Of a stretch of 64,000 bases of DNA, positions 45,679 to 56,450 are shown in pieces. Each line of letters opens with the position of its first letter. Positions within the stretch are counted from its first letter, which is position 1. Source of the DNA: Rhinopithecus roxellana (lineage: Eukaryota; Chordata; Mammalia; Primates; Cercopithecidae); NCBI RefSeq assembly GCF_007565055.1, contig NC_044553.1:124146978-124210977 (forward strand). The letters are read 5' to 3'. The position numbers and the translations under genes are program-made. The notes below the pieces were generated by a model. It had not been told where the DNA came from. It was given only the letters and a program-made list of their open reading frames with translations, and ran no database searches.

Positions 45679-46135
45679 CTATAGATCAACTTGGGGAGAG
45701 TTGATGTTATAATAATATTGAGTCTTCTGCCCTATGACTACATTTTATCTCCCCAATTTTTGGTCTTTCATCTTTCTCTACAGTAGTTTGTAGTTTACAG
45801 TGTATAGGAGTTACTTATCTTTTGTCAGATTTCTTCCTATTTGTTTTACATATTTTGATGCTATTGTAAATGGTATTGTTTTTAAATTTAACTTTTTGAT
45901 TACTTATTCTAGTGTGTAGAAATACAGTTGCATCTTGTATATTGCTCTTGTATTCTGCAGTCGTGCTAACCTAAACTCACTTACTAGTTCTTGTAGGTTT
46001 TCACAAAATCCTTCAATTTTGTTTTTTATTCCAATGCAGTTTTTTAGCTTTACGTTGTATGTGGATTACTCTTTTATTCTTCTAATTTTTTTTTCATAGG
46101 AAACATGGGCGGTGTTTTGTAGAATTGATGGGTAC

Positions 46136-46498
46136 AATTTAATATAGGGTCAGGTGAGCAGACTCAGGATTGCATTGTTTTTTGGTGAAAAGTATTGATA
46201 GTGAGTAATCCAGATAATTTCGAAGTGTGAAGGTAGAAAGTGAATTCATAGGTCACATATCACAGGTTGAATGCGTCTCTGACAGTCTAATTGCTATTTG
46301 ATCACCTAAATCAATGATTGTTTGCATTGGTCAGCTTTAGTTGAGACTTTTAAAAATATATATCTGCCTGCTATTTTTATGGAGAATATTATTTTCTTCA
46401 ATAACATTTCAAATGAAGCTAGAACTATTCTTCAATTTGTAGGTTGCAGACTTTGCCATTTAAAAAAACATTACTTGTTATCCATGTCACATAATGCA
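46136..46498. other. AT-rich unique sequence, no gene recognised
   Basis: Nothing was recognised between the L1M fragment and the Tigger2a-type element. Confidence 0.35.
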
Positions 46499-47446
46499 CA
46501 TTTGGCCCTTTGAACAATGCAGGGGTCAGGGGACCTGTCATGTGCGTCTGTGTGAAGAGAGTCCACCAACCAGGCTTTGTGTGAGCAACAAGGCTGTTTA
46601 TTTTACTGGGGTGCAAGTGGGCTGAGCCCGAAAAAAGTCAGCAAAGGAAGATGGGGTGGGGCAGTTTTATAGGATTTGGGTAGGTAGTAAAAAATTACAG
46701 TTAAAGGTGGTTATCTCTTGTGGACAGGGGCAGGGGTCACAAGGTGCAGGGTGGGGATATCATGGGAGATCATGAGACTCATTGTCCAGGGGAGGAATGT
46801 CACAAGGTCGATTGATTAGTTGCGTGGGGCAGGAACAAATCACAATGGTGGAATGTCATCAGGGAAGGCAGGAATTGGCTATTTTCACTTCTTCTGTGGT
46901 TCTTCAGTTGCTTTGGGCCATCTGGATGTATACCTGCAGGTCACTGGGCATATGATGGCTTAGCTTGGACTCAGAGGCCTGACAGGACCCAGCCTCCCTC
47001 ACAGTCAGAAATCCATGTGTAAGTTTTGACTTCGCTCAAACTTAATAGCCTACTGTTGACTGGAAGTCTTACCAATAAACACAATTAACACATTATGTAG
47101 GCTACATGCATTATATACTGTATTTTTGCAATAAAGTAAGCTAGAGGAAAGAAATGTTACTAAGAAAATCATAAGGAAAAGAAAATATATTTACTATTTA
47201 TAAGTGGAGGTGGGTCATCAGAAAGGTCTTCATCTTTGTTGTAGTGTTCATATTGAGTGGGCTGAGTAGGAGAAGGAAGACGAGAGCTTGGTTTTGCTAT
47301 GTCAAGGGTGGCAGAGGAGGAAGAGGTGGAGGAAGTAGGAGGGGAGGCAGGAGAGGCAGGCACACTCAGTGTAACTTTGATGGGAAAAAAATCCATGTAT
47401 AAGTGGACTTGCATAGTTCAAACCTGTGTTGTTCCAAGGTCAGCTG
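46499..47446. mobile_element. Second Tigger2a-type MITE, unexpanded, split by ERV-H LTR
   Basis: The left end is CATTTGGCCCTTTGAACAATG and the right end is CCAAGGTCAGCTG. Interior blocks match the element at 2901-5196 in the same order, including GTAAGCTAGAGGAAAGAAA and GGGCTGAGTAGGAGAAGG. Where the first copy holds its 1.84-kb minisatellite, this copy has only about 35 bp (47310-47345, GAGGAAGAGGTGGAGGAAGT and GGAGGGGAGG), then GGCAGGAGAGGCAGGCACAC. Without the LTR (46536-46984) it is about 500 bp. Confidence 0.87.
46536..46984 (-). mobile_element. Solo LTR, ERV-H type (LTR7-like)
   Basis: Read on the minus strand it begins TGTCAGGCCTCTGAGTCCAAG and ends ACGCACATGACA. The TATA position reads CCTATAAAAC (plus 46663-46673) and an AATAAA signal lies at plus 46597-46602. 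An exact 5-bp direct repeat GGACC flanks it (46531-46535 and 46985-46989). No internal viral sequence remains. Core promoter and poly(A) signals appear intact. Confidence 0.9.
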
Positions 47447-47521
47447 TATATTTATAGATAATCCTGAAGCTGTACCTGACCTCCCAAATTTAGCTTAAAG
47501 GGGACTTTTTATCTATTCTGC

Positions 47522-47545
47522 ATGTGTGTGTGTGTGTGTGTTTGT

Positions 47546-47576
<31 letters not shown>

Positions 47577-47578
47577 GT
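47522..47578. repeat. (TG)n-(GA)n compound microsatellite
   Basis: About 10 TG units are followed by TTTGTG and about 14 GA units with one AA interruption. Confidence 0.96.
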
Positions 47579-48344
47579 GTATATTATTTTAGAATACCAA
47601 GAAATGTAGTGCTCCAAACAAATATGCAGGCTTGTTTTCCTGACTTGCTAAGAGGCCTTTTACTGAGAACAGCTCGGGGAGCATTTCAGGCAGTCTCTGA
47701 AGTACTCGCTGGTGGAGAGGGATTTTCTTCCCTAGAGCAAGGGTCTGCTTTTGTGCTGCAGTAGTGCACACCTTTCTTTGGAAAACAGTTAGCAGTTCCT
47801 CTTGAAACGCCCTTGATCTCTGTTGTCCTTGTCATCTGTGACCTTCCTCTCTGTTTTTGCTATAAGAGACTGTGTCAGGTGGTGTTCTTTTTCGTTTTGA
47901 CATTCTGGGAGAGTTTCTAAAGCTTTCCGCTGTGTCACTAGTTTGGTTTTCCAGGGCGTAGGTTCTGATCTTTACTTCCTTCAGCATGGGTTTTCCTCCT
48001 GTGTTTATAGCTGTTGTCTCAATGGCATTCCTGCTGACCTCATCTGGCTCCGTGCATGTGGCCTTCCTCCTGCCCTTACCGGCTGTCTGCCTTGGGTTCA
48101 GGGAGGTACTGCTTGCCTGTAGTCCTCCGGGGTGCAGGTCTGGAAAGACCGTCCTGGATCCTACAGATCATTTTAGAGGTGTGTTCTCTCTCCTCATGTC
48201 CATGGCGCTCCTCCTTTTCCTTGTGTATCTATAGGAGGTGCATTTACTGGTATTTTGTCTTTTATTTGTTCTTTTAGAAATGTCATTAACGGAACATTTG
48301 TTGTGAAAAATCATGAATACCTGCTATAAAACATTCCAGCAATA
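47579..48344. other. Unique sequence, no gene recognised
   Basis: Frames at 47522-47764 and 47986-48234 (plus) are short; the latter is hydrophobic (AFLLTSSGSVHVAFLLPLP) but lacks homology that I recognise. A host exon is possible but not supported. Confidence 0.35.
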
Positions 48345-48935
48345 CAGAAAAGTAGAAAGAATAAAAATACTAAGTATCAGTTATGCAGGAGGAATGAGTT
48401 CTGCAGATTTAGTGTACAGCATGGTTACTGTAGTTGAGAATGCCGTGTTGTGGACTTGAAATTTGCTAAGAGAGTAGTTTTTTTGTTTTGTTTTGTTTTG
48501 AGACTAGGTCTCATTCTTTCACCCAGGCTGGAGTATAGTGATCATAGCTCACTGCAGCCTCCAACTCCTGGGCTCAAGTGATCCATTTCCTCAGTCTCCC
48601 TGCTACAGGCATGTGCCACTACGCTTGACTAATTTATAATTTTTTCGTAGAGATAGGGTCTTGCTGTGTTGCCCAGGCTGGTCTTGAACTCCTGCCTTCA
48701 ACCCATCTTCCTGCCTCAGCCTCCCAAAATGTTAGAATTATAAACATGAACCACCACACCCAGCGGTGCGGTTCTCACCCCAGGTACAAAACATCAGAGC
48801 TATGTAAGGTAATGGACATGTTAATTAGCTTGAGTGTGTTAATTTATTTTGCAAGGTGAATATAGAAACATCATCTTATACACCTTAAATACATGGAATT
48901 TTTAATTGTTAAGTGTACCTTAGTAAAGCCAGAGA
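48345..48935 (+). mobile_element. L1M 3'-end fragment split by an AluJ
   Basis: Sense L1 3' UTR: TGCAGATTTAGTGTACAGCATGG, GACTTGAAATTTGCTAAGAGAG, then after the Alu TATAGAAACATCATCTTATACACC and TTAATTGTTAAGTGTACCTTAG. Confidence 0.75.
48479..48764 (-). mobile_element. AluJ-type element in L1M
   Basis: An antisense old Alu with a (GTTTT)n-like tail and many substitutions (AGACTAGGTCTCATTCTTTC to CCACCACACCCAGC). Confidence 0.85.
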
Positions 48936-49227
48936 AAAACAGAGGAAGCACAAATAACTCCTCATTGACATTGGTGAGCAGGATTTCCGACCTCACACTG
49001 TTCATGGATGTAAAGGGAGGATGTGTGTCCAAAGAGTTATATATTATACATTTTACTTTCAGGATAAATGGTAAGTTTGAAATTAACAAGAAAAAATATG
49101 AATATGCTTCACAGTTGAGTAGAAAAGGCTATAGAATTTTTTACGTGGTTGAAGTCCTATTTTTACAACTAGAAGTTCAAGTGTAGAAGTGCAGAGGACA
49201 TTAGTGCAGGCATACCTGATTTCAAAG

Positions 49228-49455
49228 AACAGTATAGTGTAGGGGTTAGCATATGGCACCCAGAACAGCCTGGGTTCAAATCCCGTCTTGGCCACTTGAC
49301 CTTAGGCTAATCGCCGAACTTGCTGTGACTCAGTTTCCCTCTGTTACGTCTAAGATAGAAGTAATAGCAGTATCTTGTAGAATTACTCTAACAGCAGTTG
49401 AGTTATTATAATTTATAATGTAAAGCACTTAGGACAGTGTCTGGCACACTAATAT
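49228..49455 (+). mobile_element. MIR SINE, nearly complete
   Basis: ACAGTATAGTGTAGGGGTTAG, GCCTGGGTTCAAATCCCG (tRNA-derived B-box), CAGTTTCCCTCTGTTACG and GTAAAGCACTTAGGACAGTG follow the full MIR order. It has no tRNA cloverleaf and is not a tRNA gene. Confidence 0.85.
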
Positions 49456-49570
49456 TATTTCCCTCCTGCAGCTAGATTGTTGCAAATTGTTGCATGTGTG
49501 GGATGAGGTTGATAGTATTTGCTCTCTGCTGCTCCCCTGCTTCCTGTGGTATCTCCTTATAGTCCTATGC

Positions 49571-49874
49571 TTTTTTTTTTTTTTTTTTTTTTGAGGCGGA
49601 GTCTTGCTCTGTCGCCCAGGCTGGAGTGCAGTGGCTGGATCTCAGCTCACTGCAAACTCCGCCTCCCGGGTTCACGCCATTCTCCTGCCTCAGCCTCCCG
49701 AGTAGCTGGGACTACAGGCGCCCGCCACCTCGCCCGGCTAGTTTTTTTTATTTTTTAGTAGAGACGGGGTTTCACTGTGTTAGCCAGGATGGTCTCGATC
49801 TCCTGACCTCGTGATCCGCCCGTCTCGGCCTCCCAAAGTGCTGGGATCACAGGCTTGAGCCGCTGCGCCCGGCC
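49571..49874 (-). mobile_element. AluYR (Old World monkey-specific Alu)
   Basis: The antisense copy has GGCTGGATCTCAGCTCACTG, CCACCTCGCCCGGCTAG, CGCCCGTCTCGG and GGCTTGAGCC. AGTCCTATG flanks both sides (49561-49569 and 49877-49885). Confidence 0.93.
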
Positions 49875-50224
49875 TAAGTCCTATGTTTAAGTGCTCAGAG
49901 AATGCTGCCAACCTGCCTCTCTTCCTCCTGAGCTGCTTCCTTTATTGAGGCCATTCCTAACTTCTGTATTTTGCCTGATCATCTTTGGCCAGATTTTCTT
50001 GTCCAGTAGGTTTTTTTTTTTTTTTTTTTTTTTAGGGCTCATAATTGTTTTATTCCCTTAAATTCTGGAAAAGAATTGGCTTTCCATTGGAAGGAAAACC
50101 TACTAGGAATAAATTCCTCAATATGACATAGCCTAACTCACCCCAGAGAGCCACCCTCCTCTGTGCTGCCCGCCCTGGGATAGACGTTTCCTGCCCGGAG
50201 ACCCATATGTTGGTCTCTTTTGCT

Positions 50225-50720
50225 ATTATGAAAAATGTTATACACCCAGAAAAGTATACAGAAAATATGACAACACACTTGTGTTTATAACATGGAGCTA
50301 CAACAAGTAATACCACTTTACCATAGTTGCTTCACATCTTTTAAAGTGAAATAAATTGCTGCATGGAGTTGAAGCTCTTTGTACGTGGGCCTCCCCCATC
50401 CCATCCTTTGCTCTCATTTCCAAGCAGGTTGCCCCTAGCTTGCAGGTGGTATGTGCTTTTCTTGCCCAAGTTTTTATGCTTTTTGCTACATGTGTTTATA
50501 GTCAACATGTAGTATTGTTGTGTACACTTCCAAGTTCATAGACATGATACTGTATTGTTACGAGTGTTTTTCCTCTCCTTTCTTAAGTCAACTTTGTGTT
50601 TTCTGTATTTACCCTTGTTGATATGTGTAGGTCCATGCATTTATTTTAATTGCTGTGGACATTCTATTCCATTGCATGAATGGAAAACTTAAGAGTCTGC
50701 CATTTGTTGACATTCCAAGG
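50225..50720 (-). mobile_element. Probable old L1 3'-UTR fragment
   Basis: ACACCCAGAAAAGTATACAGAAAAT, ATAGTTGCTTCACATC and GTGGACATTCTATTCCATTGC resemble L1ME/L1M 3'-UTR sequence in antisense. Divergence is high. Confidence 0.4.
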
Positions 50721-50784
50721 CGGGGGTTCAGTTACCATCCGTGTATCTGACTGTGTGTACCCCCTGTGACCGTTTCCCTGGGTC

Positions 50785-50965
50785 ACTGAGTCTCAAACTT
50801 GGCTGCATGTTGGAACCCGTGGAGAGTTTAAAAAATACCAATGCCTGGGTCCCATACCTTAAGTACTATCTGATTTGATTGATCTGGGAGGCTGCCTGGG
50901 CATCAGCATTAAAAAATTCTCTCCAGGAAGTCCTGATATGCAGCAATGTTTGAGAACCTTTACTT
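50785..50965. mobile_element. hAT-type MITE (MER3/MER5-like)
   Basis: The ends are loosely inverted (TGAGTCTCAAACTTGG and AATGTTTGAGAACC). The interior has GAGAGTTTAAAAAATACCAATGC, GGGTCCCATACC and GGGCATCAGCATT, as in nonautonomous Charlie-type elements. The exact name is uncertain. Confidence 0.6.
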
Positions 50966-50974
50966 GAGGCTCTG

Positions 50975-51165
50975 CTGTTCATCGTAGGAGCCACTGATCA
51001 CCCATGGCTATTCAAGTTTAAGGTGATTAAGATGACCTGTATTATGAATTCATTTCCTCAGTTGCACTAGCCATATTTCAAGGGCTTAACAGCCACAAGT
51101 GGCTGCCATATTTGATGGCATAGGTATAGAACATTCCTCTCACTGTGGAGAGTTCGGGAGGACAG
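50975..51165. mobile_element. hAT-type DNA transposon remnant
   Basis: CAGTTGCACTAGCCATATTTCAAG and AGCCACAAGTGGCTGCCATATT, followed by TAGAACATTCC, resemble a common nonautonomous mammalian element whose name I cannot fix. Confidence 0.5.
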
Positions 51166-51244
51166 TGATGCTCTCAGGCACACGCCTGGGGGTACTGCCA
51201 GGGGATACATCCCTCATCAGTTGTACTAGCCACCTGGGCTGCTC

Positions 51245-51470
51245 ATTAAAGTGGCTGTATTAGTTCCTGCTGCTGCTGTTACAAATGACCACACATTTAA
51301 CAGCTTAAAGCAACCCACATTTATGTTCTTTTAGTTCTGTAGATTAGAACTACAACACAGGACTCACCGGATTACAGTCAAGGTCTTGTTTCTTTCTGCA
51401 GGTTCTTGGGGAGAATCCATTTCCTTGCTCATTCGGGTGTCAACAGAATTCATTCCTTGTGGTTTGTGAT
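51245..51470 (-). mobile_element. MaLR LTR (MLT1-type) fragment
   Basis: TGTATTAGTTCCTGCTGCTGC, CAGCTTAAAGCAACCCACA and GGGGAGAATCCATTTCCTTGC match the first part of antisense MLT1; the rest is absent. Confidence 0.65.
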
Positions 51471-51474
51471 GTTA

Positions 51475-51800
51475 ACTTTATGTGACTGGGCTAACAGATG
51501 CCCAGATAGCTGGTGAAATGGGTGTTACTGGAAGAGATGGGCGTTTGAATCAGTTGAGTAGAGAAGATCATCCTCACCAATGCAGATGGGCATCATCCGA
51601 TTTGTTGCCAGTCTTAAAGAGCAGAGAGGCGGAGGAAGGGTGCGTCCTGTCTCTCTTCTTGAGTTGGGACATCCATCTTCCCCCCGACCTTTGGACATCC
51701 GCACTCCTGGTTCCTGGGTCCCTAGCGCATCTTCTTCATATTTGGGGTCTCGTGTCTACCTCCAGAAAGCAGTCTGGCTGCTCCGCACTGTCTAGCTGGG
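51475..51800 (+). mobile_element. ERVL LTR (MLT2-type) fragment
   Basis: GTGACTGGGCTAACAGATGCCC, GTTTGAATCAGTTGAGTAGAG, GATGGGCATCATCCGATTTG and GAGTTGGGACATCCATCTTC match an MLT2-like LTR in sense. The family call is from memory. Confidence 0.55.
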
Positions 51801-52449
51801 GGTTCTGCTTCGCAGTCAGGGTTTGTTGCATGGTTGAGTAGGTTGTGTCATGATTATTTGAGACCTTGGAAAGTCCCCACTTAATTGTGAATTCTTGAAA
51901 TTCCTTTAACAGGTGTCAGAACTTTTCTTTCCAAAACTTTGAAGAAGGTGCTCCTGGTGGGTTTTCATGCAGACTGAGATTCCACCAAGGGGCCATGCTT
52001 TCCTAGGCAGTAAGGACAGGCGGCCCTTGGGAGCATGGGTGACACTGTCCTGTCCATCCTGCCGTGTTGAAGGGCATGATGAGGGAATGTCTTTTGGGGG
52101 AACTGAGAAGTGCCTCTGAAAACACAGAGCCAACTGCTCACATTCGTGATTCATGTTTTCATTCTCCATTCCTCACTCTTTTATTGCACTCTGGTCCAAA
52201 CAGCCCTGTGCTTTGAAGAAATCCATCTTTAGAAAATAGGTGATATTGAGTCCTCTGTAGTCTGTGGGAGTTGTTCTGAAAATGCAGGTGTGGGTTGCAT
52301 AGCTACTGATGAAACAGTGCCAGGAAATAGATTAAAGTGGGAGTTTCCCCTACACAGAAGGTGGACAGAGGGCTGCAGAGGAAAGGAAAGGCATGGAACC
52401 ACACTGACAACTCTGTTAAAACTAGGCCTTCACTGAAAGCAGGGAATCG

Positions 52450-52915
52450 AACAGATGTTTGCAAACCTCTATGTTCATGGAAGCCTTGTTTACAATAGCC
52501 TAAAGGTGGGAGCTACTCAAGTGTCCATCAGTAGATGAGTAGCTAAACAAAATGTGGTCTATATACACAGTGGAACATTGTTCAGTCTTCAGAAGGAAGG
52601 ACATTCTGACACAGGCTACAACATGGATGAACCTTGAGGACATTATACTAAGTGAAGTAAGCCAGCCACAAAAAGACAAATGCTGAATGATTCCACTCAT
52701 CTGAGGCACCTAGAGACAGCAGAATGGTGGTTGCCAGGGGCTGGAGGGAGGGGGAAAAGGAGAGTTGTTCATTGGATATAGAGTTTCAGTTTTGCAAGAT
52801 GAAGACGTTCTAGAGATCTGTTGTCCAACGGGGTACATGTAGTTAACACTATAGTACTATACACTTAAAAATGGTTAAGATGGTAAATCTTACATGTTTT
52901 TTACCACATACAAAC
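52450..52915 (+). mobile_element. L1M 3'-UTR fragment
   Basis: Sense 3'-UTR landmarks: TCCATCAGTAGATGAGTAGC, ACATGGATGAACCTTGAGGAC, AAGTAAGCCAGCCACAAAAAG and GGTAAATCTTACATG. Confidence 0.85.
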
Positions 52916-52964
52916 CACAACCGAAGCAAAACACTTGACCGAGCATCCCCTGCTCCCCCTCTCT

Positions 52965-53150
52965 GGGCTCTGTTTTTCTCCTGGAGCACTCATCATTCTT
53001 TCGTGCCCAATTTAATCACTTAGGAGGTCTCAGCCCTCTAGAATGTAGACACCGCGAGGGTGAGATTGTTGTTTCTTTTGTTCACAGATGGTCAAGAATG
53101 GTGCCAGGTATTGATGAGGCACTTTATAAATGTGTTGAATACAAGAATGT
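52965..53150 (+). mobile_element. L2 LINE 3' fragment
   Basis: GAGCACTCATCATTCTTTC, CTCTAGAATGTAGACACCGCG and AAATGTGTTGAATACAAG fit the sense L2 3' end. Confidence 0.55.
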
Positions 53151-54174
53151 GCTCCAAATCTGGCTGGGGCCATACTGCAGAGATGTGGACATGGACTCAG
53201 AGGTGCTTCTGGCGAGAGCCTCCTTAGTGTGTCCATGAAGCTAAGAGCTTGCATTTGGGTGGGAATGCTCCTTGGGGAATAGGGACAGAGAGTTAGGGGT
53301 GAGACAGGGCTGCCATTTGTTTTTAAAGTGGAGCACATGTTCATTGGCTGAATGAAGATTCTAACAGTCTTGCTAAAATGAGAATTGCCTGTTCACCCCA
53401 CGCCTTTTTAAATGTGTGTCATGCACGCTCCCCTGTATCATGGCAGGTATGCGTATCAACACTGTGTGTGTCTTCCCTCTATGGAGAAGGTGGAGGGGAC
53501 ATGGCTTTTGCAGAGGGAAAAATTCCTCATTCTGTTTGCTTCTTGCTAATGTAGACCAATGGTTTTCAAACTAGGTTCTGTGGACCCTTAGGGTTTTTAA
53601 AATTCCTTTTCAAATAGAGCACATCCACTTACAGTGGCCTCATATTTTAATGCAGCCTCATAATTAATTTGACAAAGTGTTCTGTTGCATTTGGCTTTAG
53701 GGTGCTTTGGGTTGGGTGTACCAACTAGCTTTGTCACTTGGCCCCTTTACTGCTGGGCAGTTCAAAGCAGGTGGCCCTCGTGGTCCCTAAGATTCTTTAT
53801 TTTGCCATTTTGAAAGGTCGGGGAGAGCATATCTAAAACAAGGCAGTGAGTGGAAAACGGCTTTTCTTTAAGGCTCAGTACTTAAGGCTAAGACATCACA
53901 CAAAAGGAGTGTTTAAAGAAGGATTTAGAGAGAAAATCTCATTGCAGATGAAAAGAGGCTGACTTTTTAAAGAACATGAGAGATTTCAGAGAAAAGAAAG
54001 AATCCTTGGGTGAATATTCCCCATAGCATTGCTACAACGTTGGCAGTTCATTATTTACTTATAAAACTTCAAAAGAACCAAACTATAGAGCATGGTGGTG
54101 GCTTCAATATCTGAAAGTTGACCAGTGGATTTGTGCATTACCAGTTATAATCACTAGAGATGTAGTATGGGGGT
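53151..54174. other. Mostly unique sequence, no gene recognised
   Basis: A possible hAT-like end (AATGGTTTTCAAACTAGGTTC) near 53560 was not followed far enough to be called. No exon was recognised. Confidence 0.35.
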
Positions 54175-54532
54175 GTCTTAGTCAGTTTGGGCTGCTCTCT
54201 AACAGGATACTATAAACTGGGTAGCTTAAACAATAGACATTTATTTCTCACAATTCTGGAGGCTGAGAAGTCCCAGGTCAAAGTGCTCGCAGATTCACTT
54301 CCTGGTGAGGGCTCATATCCTGGTTTGCAGATGGCCACCTTCTTGCTGTGCCCTCACATGGTGGAGAGAGACAGCTCTGGTGTTTCTTCCTCTTCTTATA
54401 AGGTCACTGATCCCAACATGGGGCCTCCACTCTCATGGCTTCATCTATCCCTGACCACCTCCCCATCTTCTAATACCATCCCATTGGGGTTAGTACCTCA
54501 ACATATGAGTTTTGGGGGGACATAGCAGCAGG
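54175..54532 (-). mobile_element. MaLR LTR (MLT1-type)
   Basis: Antisense MLT1: GTCTTAGTCAGTTTGGGCTGC, ATTTATTTCTCACAATTCTGG, GGTGAGGGCTCATATCC, CTTATAAGGTCACTGATCCC and CAACATATGAGTTTTGGGGG. Confidence 0.8.
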
Positions 54533-55351
54533 AGTGATAATTAGGAAAGGGAGAGGGATTATTGGTCTTGTTGCCTCGATGTGGTTATCTGGGCTTGCTT
54601 GTGTCCTCACTTAAGCTGAAATGTTTTTATTTTTCTCTGTCTTTTAAAGCAGTCAACGTGGACTTGTCAGGCACTCCGTATTTGTTGAATCCAAGAGAGG
54701 TCATAGCTTTATGGGGCCTGAGGCACGTATAGTTTGAGGGGTTGTTTTTATGACAGGTAACAAAAAATACAAATACAAACAAACTAGGGCTTCCTCCAGG
54801 AGCCTTTGGAAGGCCACAAAGCTTTAGTTTCATTAGGTTCACGGTAGTTCTGGTTGGCTCATTTAATTTTTTTTCTTTAAAATAATGTTTATTTACCATT
54901 TTTCAAATATTGGCAGTAATATCGTTCACCATAGAAAGTTTAGAAAATACAGATGAGCCAAAGCACCTGCCCTGATTTCATAATTCTGTAACAATCACTG
55001 TTAATATTGTAGTATGCCTGAGGTGTTTTGAATGCTGAATGTGCATATTTTCACATTTCAACACTGCCAGGGTCTGGATGCTTCTTTACAACAGATAGCA
55101 CGTCAGCATTTATTGGCAGCATAGTTTTTCTCTTGTGGTGTGCCTTATAGTTGTTGGCATCCTAGATATGCTGGGGTAAGGGGTTTGTTATGCATGTACT
55201 AAGCTCTGGGAGCACCCTTCGAGGTTGGAAGTGATGGAAGACCAGAAACCAATGGTGCAGAGGTGACAGGTCAGTTTTTGTCATTCAGAAGTGGCCTGTG
55301 AGATTCCAGGCCAGGATACTTGCAGGCCCTTTGACGAATCTCTGACACTCT
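54533..55351. other. Unique sequence, no gene recognised
   Basis: Nothing recognisable apart from possible old LINE sequence near 54880-55020. Confidence 0.35.
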
Positions 55352-55480
55352 CAGCTGGGTGTGGTGGCTCATGCCTGTAGTCCCAGCACTTTGGAAGGCC
55401 AAGGCAGTCAGATCACTTGAGGCCAGGAGTTAGAGACCAGCCTGGCCAACATGATGAAACCCTGTCTCTACTAAAACTAC

Positions 55481-55511
<31 letters not shown>

Positions 55512-55678
55512 AGCTGGGCGTGGTGGCACATGACTGTAATCCCAGCTACTTGGGAGGTTGAGGTGGGAGAATCACTTGAACTCAGGAGGTGGAGGTTGCA
55601 GTGAGCTGAGATCGTGCCACTGGGCAACACAGTGAGACTCTGTCTCAAAAACAAAAAAAGAAAGAAAAAAAAAGAAAA
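55352..55678 (+). mobile_element. AluS-type element with long middle A-tract
   Basis: A sense Alu in which the middle linker has grown to about 28 A residues (55481-55509). Near the end GTGCCACTGGGCAAC lacks the CTCCAGCCT block. Confidence 0.9.
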
Positions 55679-55779
55679 ATCTCTGATAATCTGGATATAA
55701 GGAGGCTGCTTTGGGATTCCTATGTCAAAATGAGCCCTTCTCTGCAGGAAGTCCACTTAACACATGGGAGCATGTTTTC

Positions 55780-56059
55780 CCTCCCTCCATCCCTCCCTCC
55801 CTTCCTTCCTTCCTTCCCTCCCTCCCTCCCTCCCTCCCTCCCTTCCTCCCTTCCCTCCCTCCCTCCCTCCCTTCCTTCCTTCCTTCCCTCCCTTCCTTCC
55901 CTCCCTCCCTCCCTTCCCTCCCTCCCTCCCTTCCTTCCCTCCCTCCCTCCCTCCCTTCCCTCCCTTCCTCCCTCCCTCCCTTCCTTCCTTCCCTCCCTCC
56001 CTCCCTCCCTTCCTTCCCTCCCTCCCTCCCTTCCTTCCTTCCCTCCCTCCTTCCTTCCT
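55780..56059. repeat. (TTCC/TCCC)n pyrimidine tract at an L1 tail
   Basis: A tract of about 280 bases of pure pyrimidine on the plus strand, made of blocks of CCCT and CCTT. It sits where the poly-A tail of the minus-strand L1 (56060-60378) should be. On the minus strand it is GGAA/GGGA. The open Ser/Pro/Leu frames on plus and Arg/Glu/Gly frames on minus are by-products. Confidence 0.95.
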
Positions 56060-56450
56060 TAGTTCTGGGATACATGTGCAGATGTGCAAGTTTGTGACAT
56101 AGGTATACATGTGCCATGGTGGTGTGCTGCACCCATCAACCCGTCGTCTACATTCGCTATTTCTCCTAATACTATCCCTCCCCTTGCCCCCCACCCTCAG
56201 ACAGGCCCTGGAGTGTGTTGTTCCCCTGCCTGTACCCATATGTTCTCATTGTTCAACTCCCACTTATGAGTGAAAACATGTGGTGTTTGGTTTTCTCTTT
56301 CTGTGATAGTATGCTGAGAATGATAGTTTCCAGCTTCATGCATGTCCCTGCGATGGACATGAACTCATTGTTTTTTACAGCTGCATAGTATTCCATGGTG
56401 TGTATGTGCCACATTTTCTTTATCCAGTCTAACATTGGTGGGCATTTGGG

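Larger units (their letters stand above)
43926..46135 (-). mobile_element. L1M fragment with three insertions
   Basis: Antisense L1 ORF2 sequence is present at 43926-44480 (GAGGATTCTTTTTATGTTCTAGG, TTTCCAGCACTGTTTGTTGAAAAGAC), 45004-45143 (TCTCTAACTTTGTTCTTC, ATTGGAATTGCACTAAATCTG) and 45687-46135 (TTGATGCTATTGTAAATGG). It is split by an unexplained 520-bp segment, then MER5A, and the MER5A is split by an AluYR. Frames are broken throughout. Confidence 0.75.

Noticed and set aside
47986..48234. 82-codon hydrophobic frame as a secreted or membrane peptide
   Set aside because: Length and composition are within chance for T-rich DNA; no homology recognised.
49272..49290. tRNA-like B box (GGTTCAAATCC)
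   Set aside because: It belongs to a MIR SINE; no cloverleaf can be drawn around it.
55711..56239. Frames of 110-160 codons rich in Ser/Pro/Leu (plus) or Arg/Glu/Gly (minus)
   Set aside because: Translations of the TTCC/TCCC tract.
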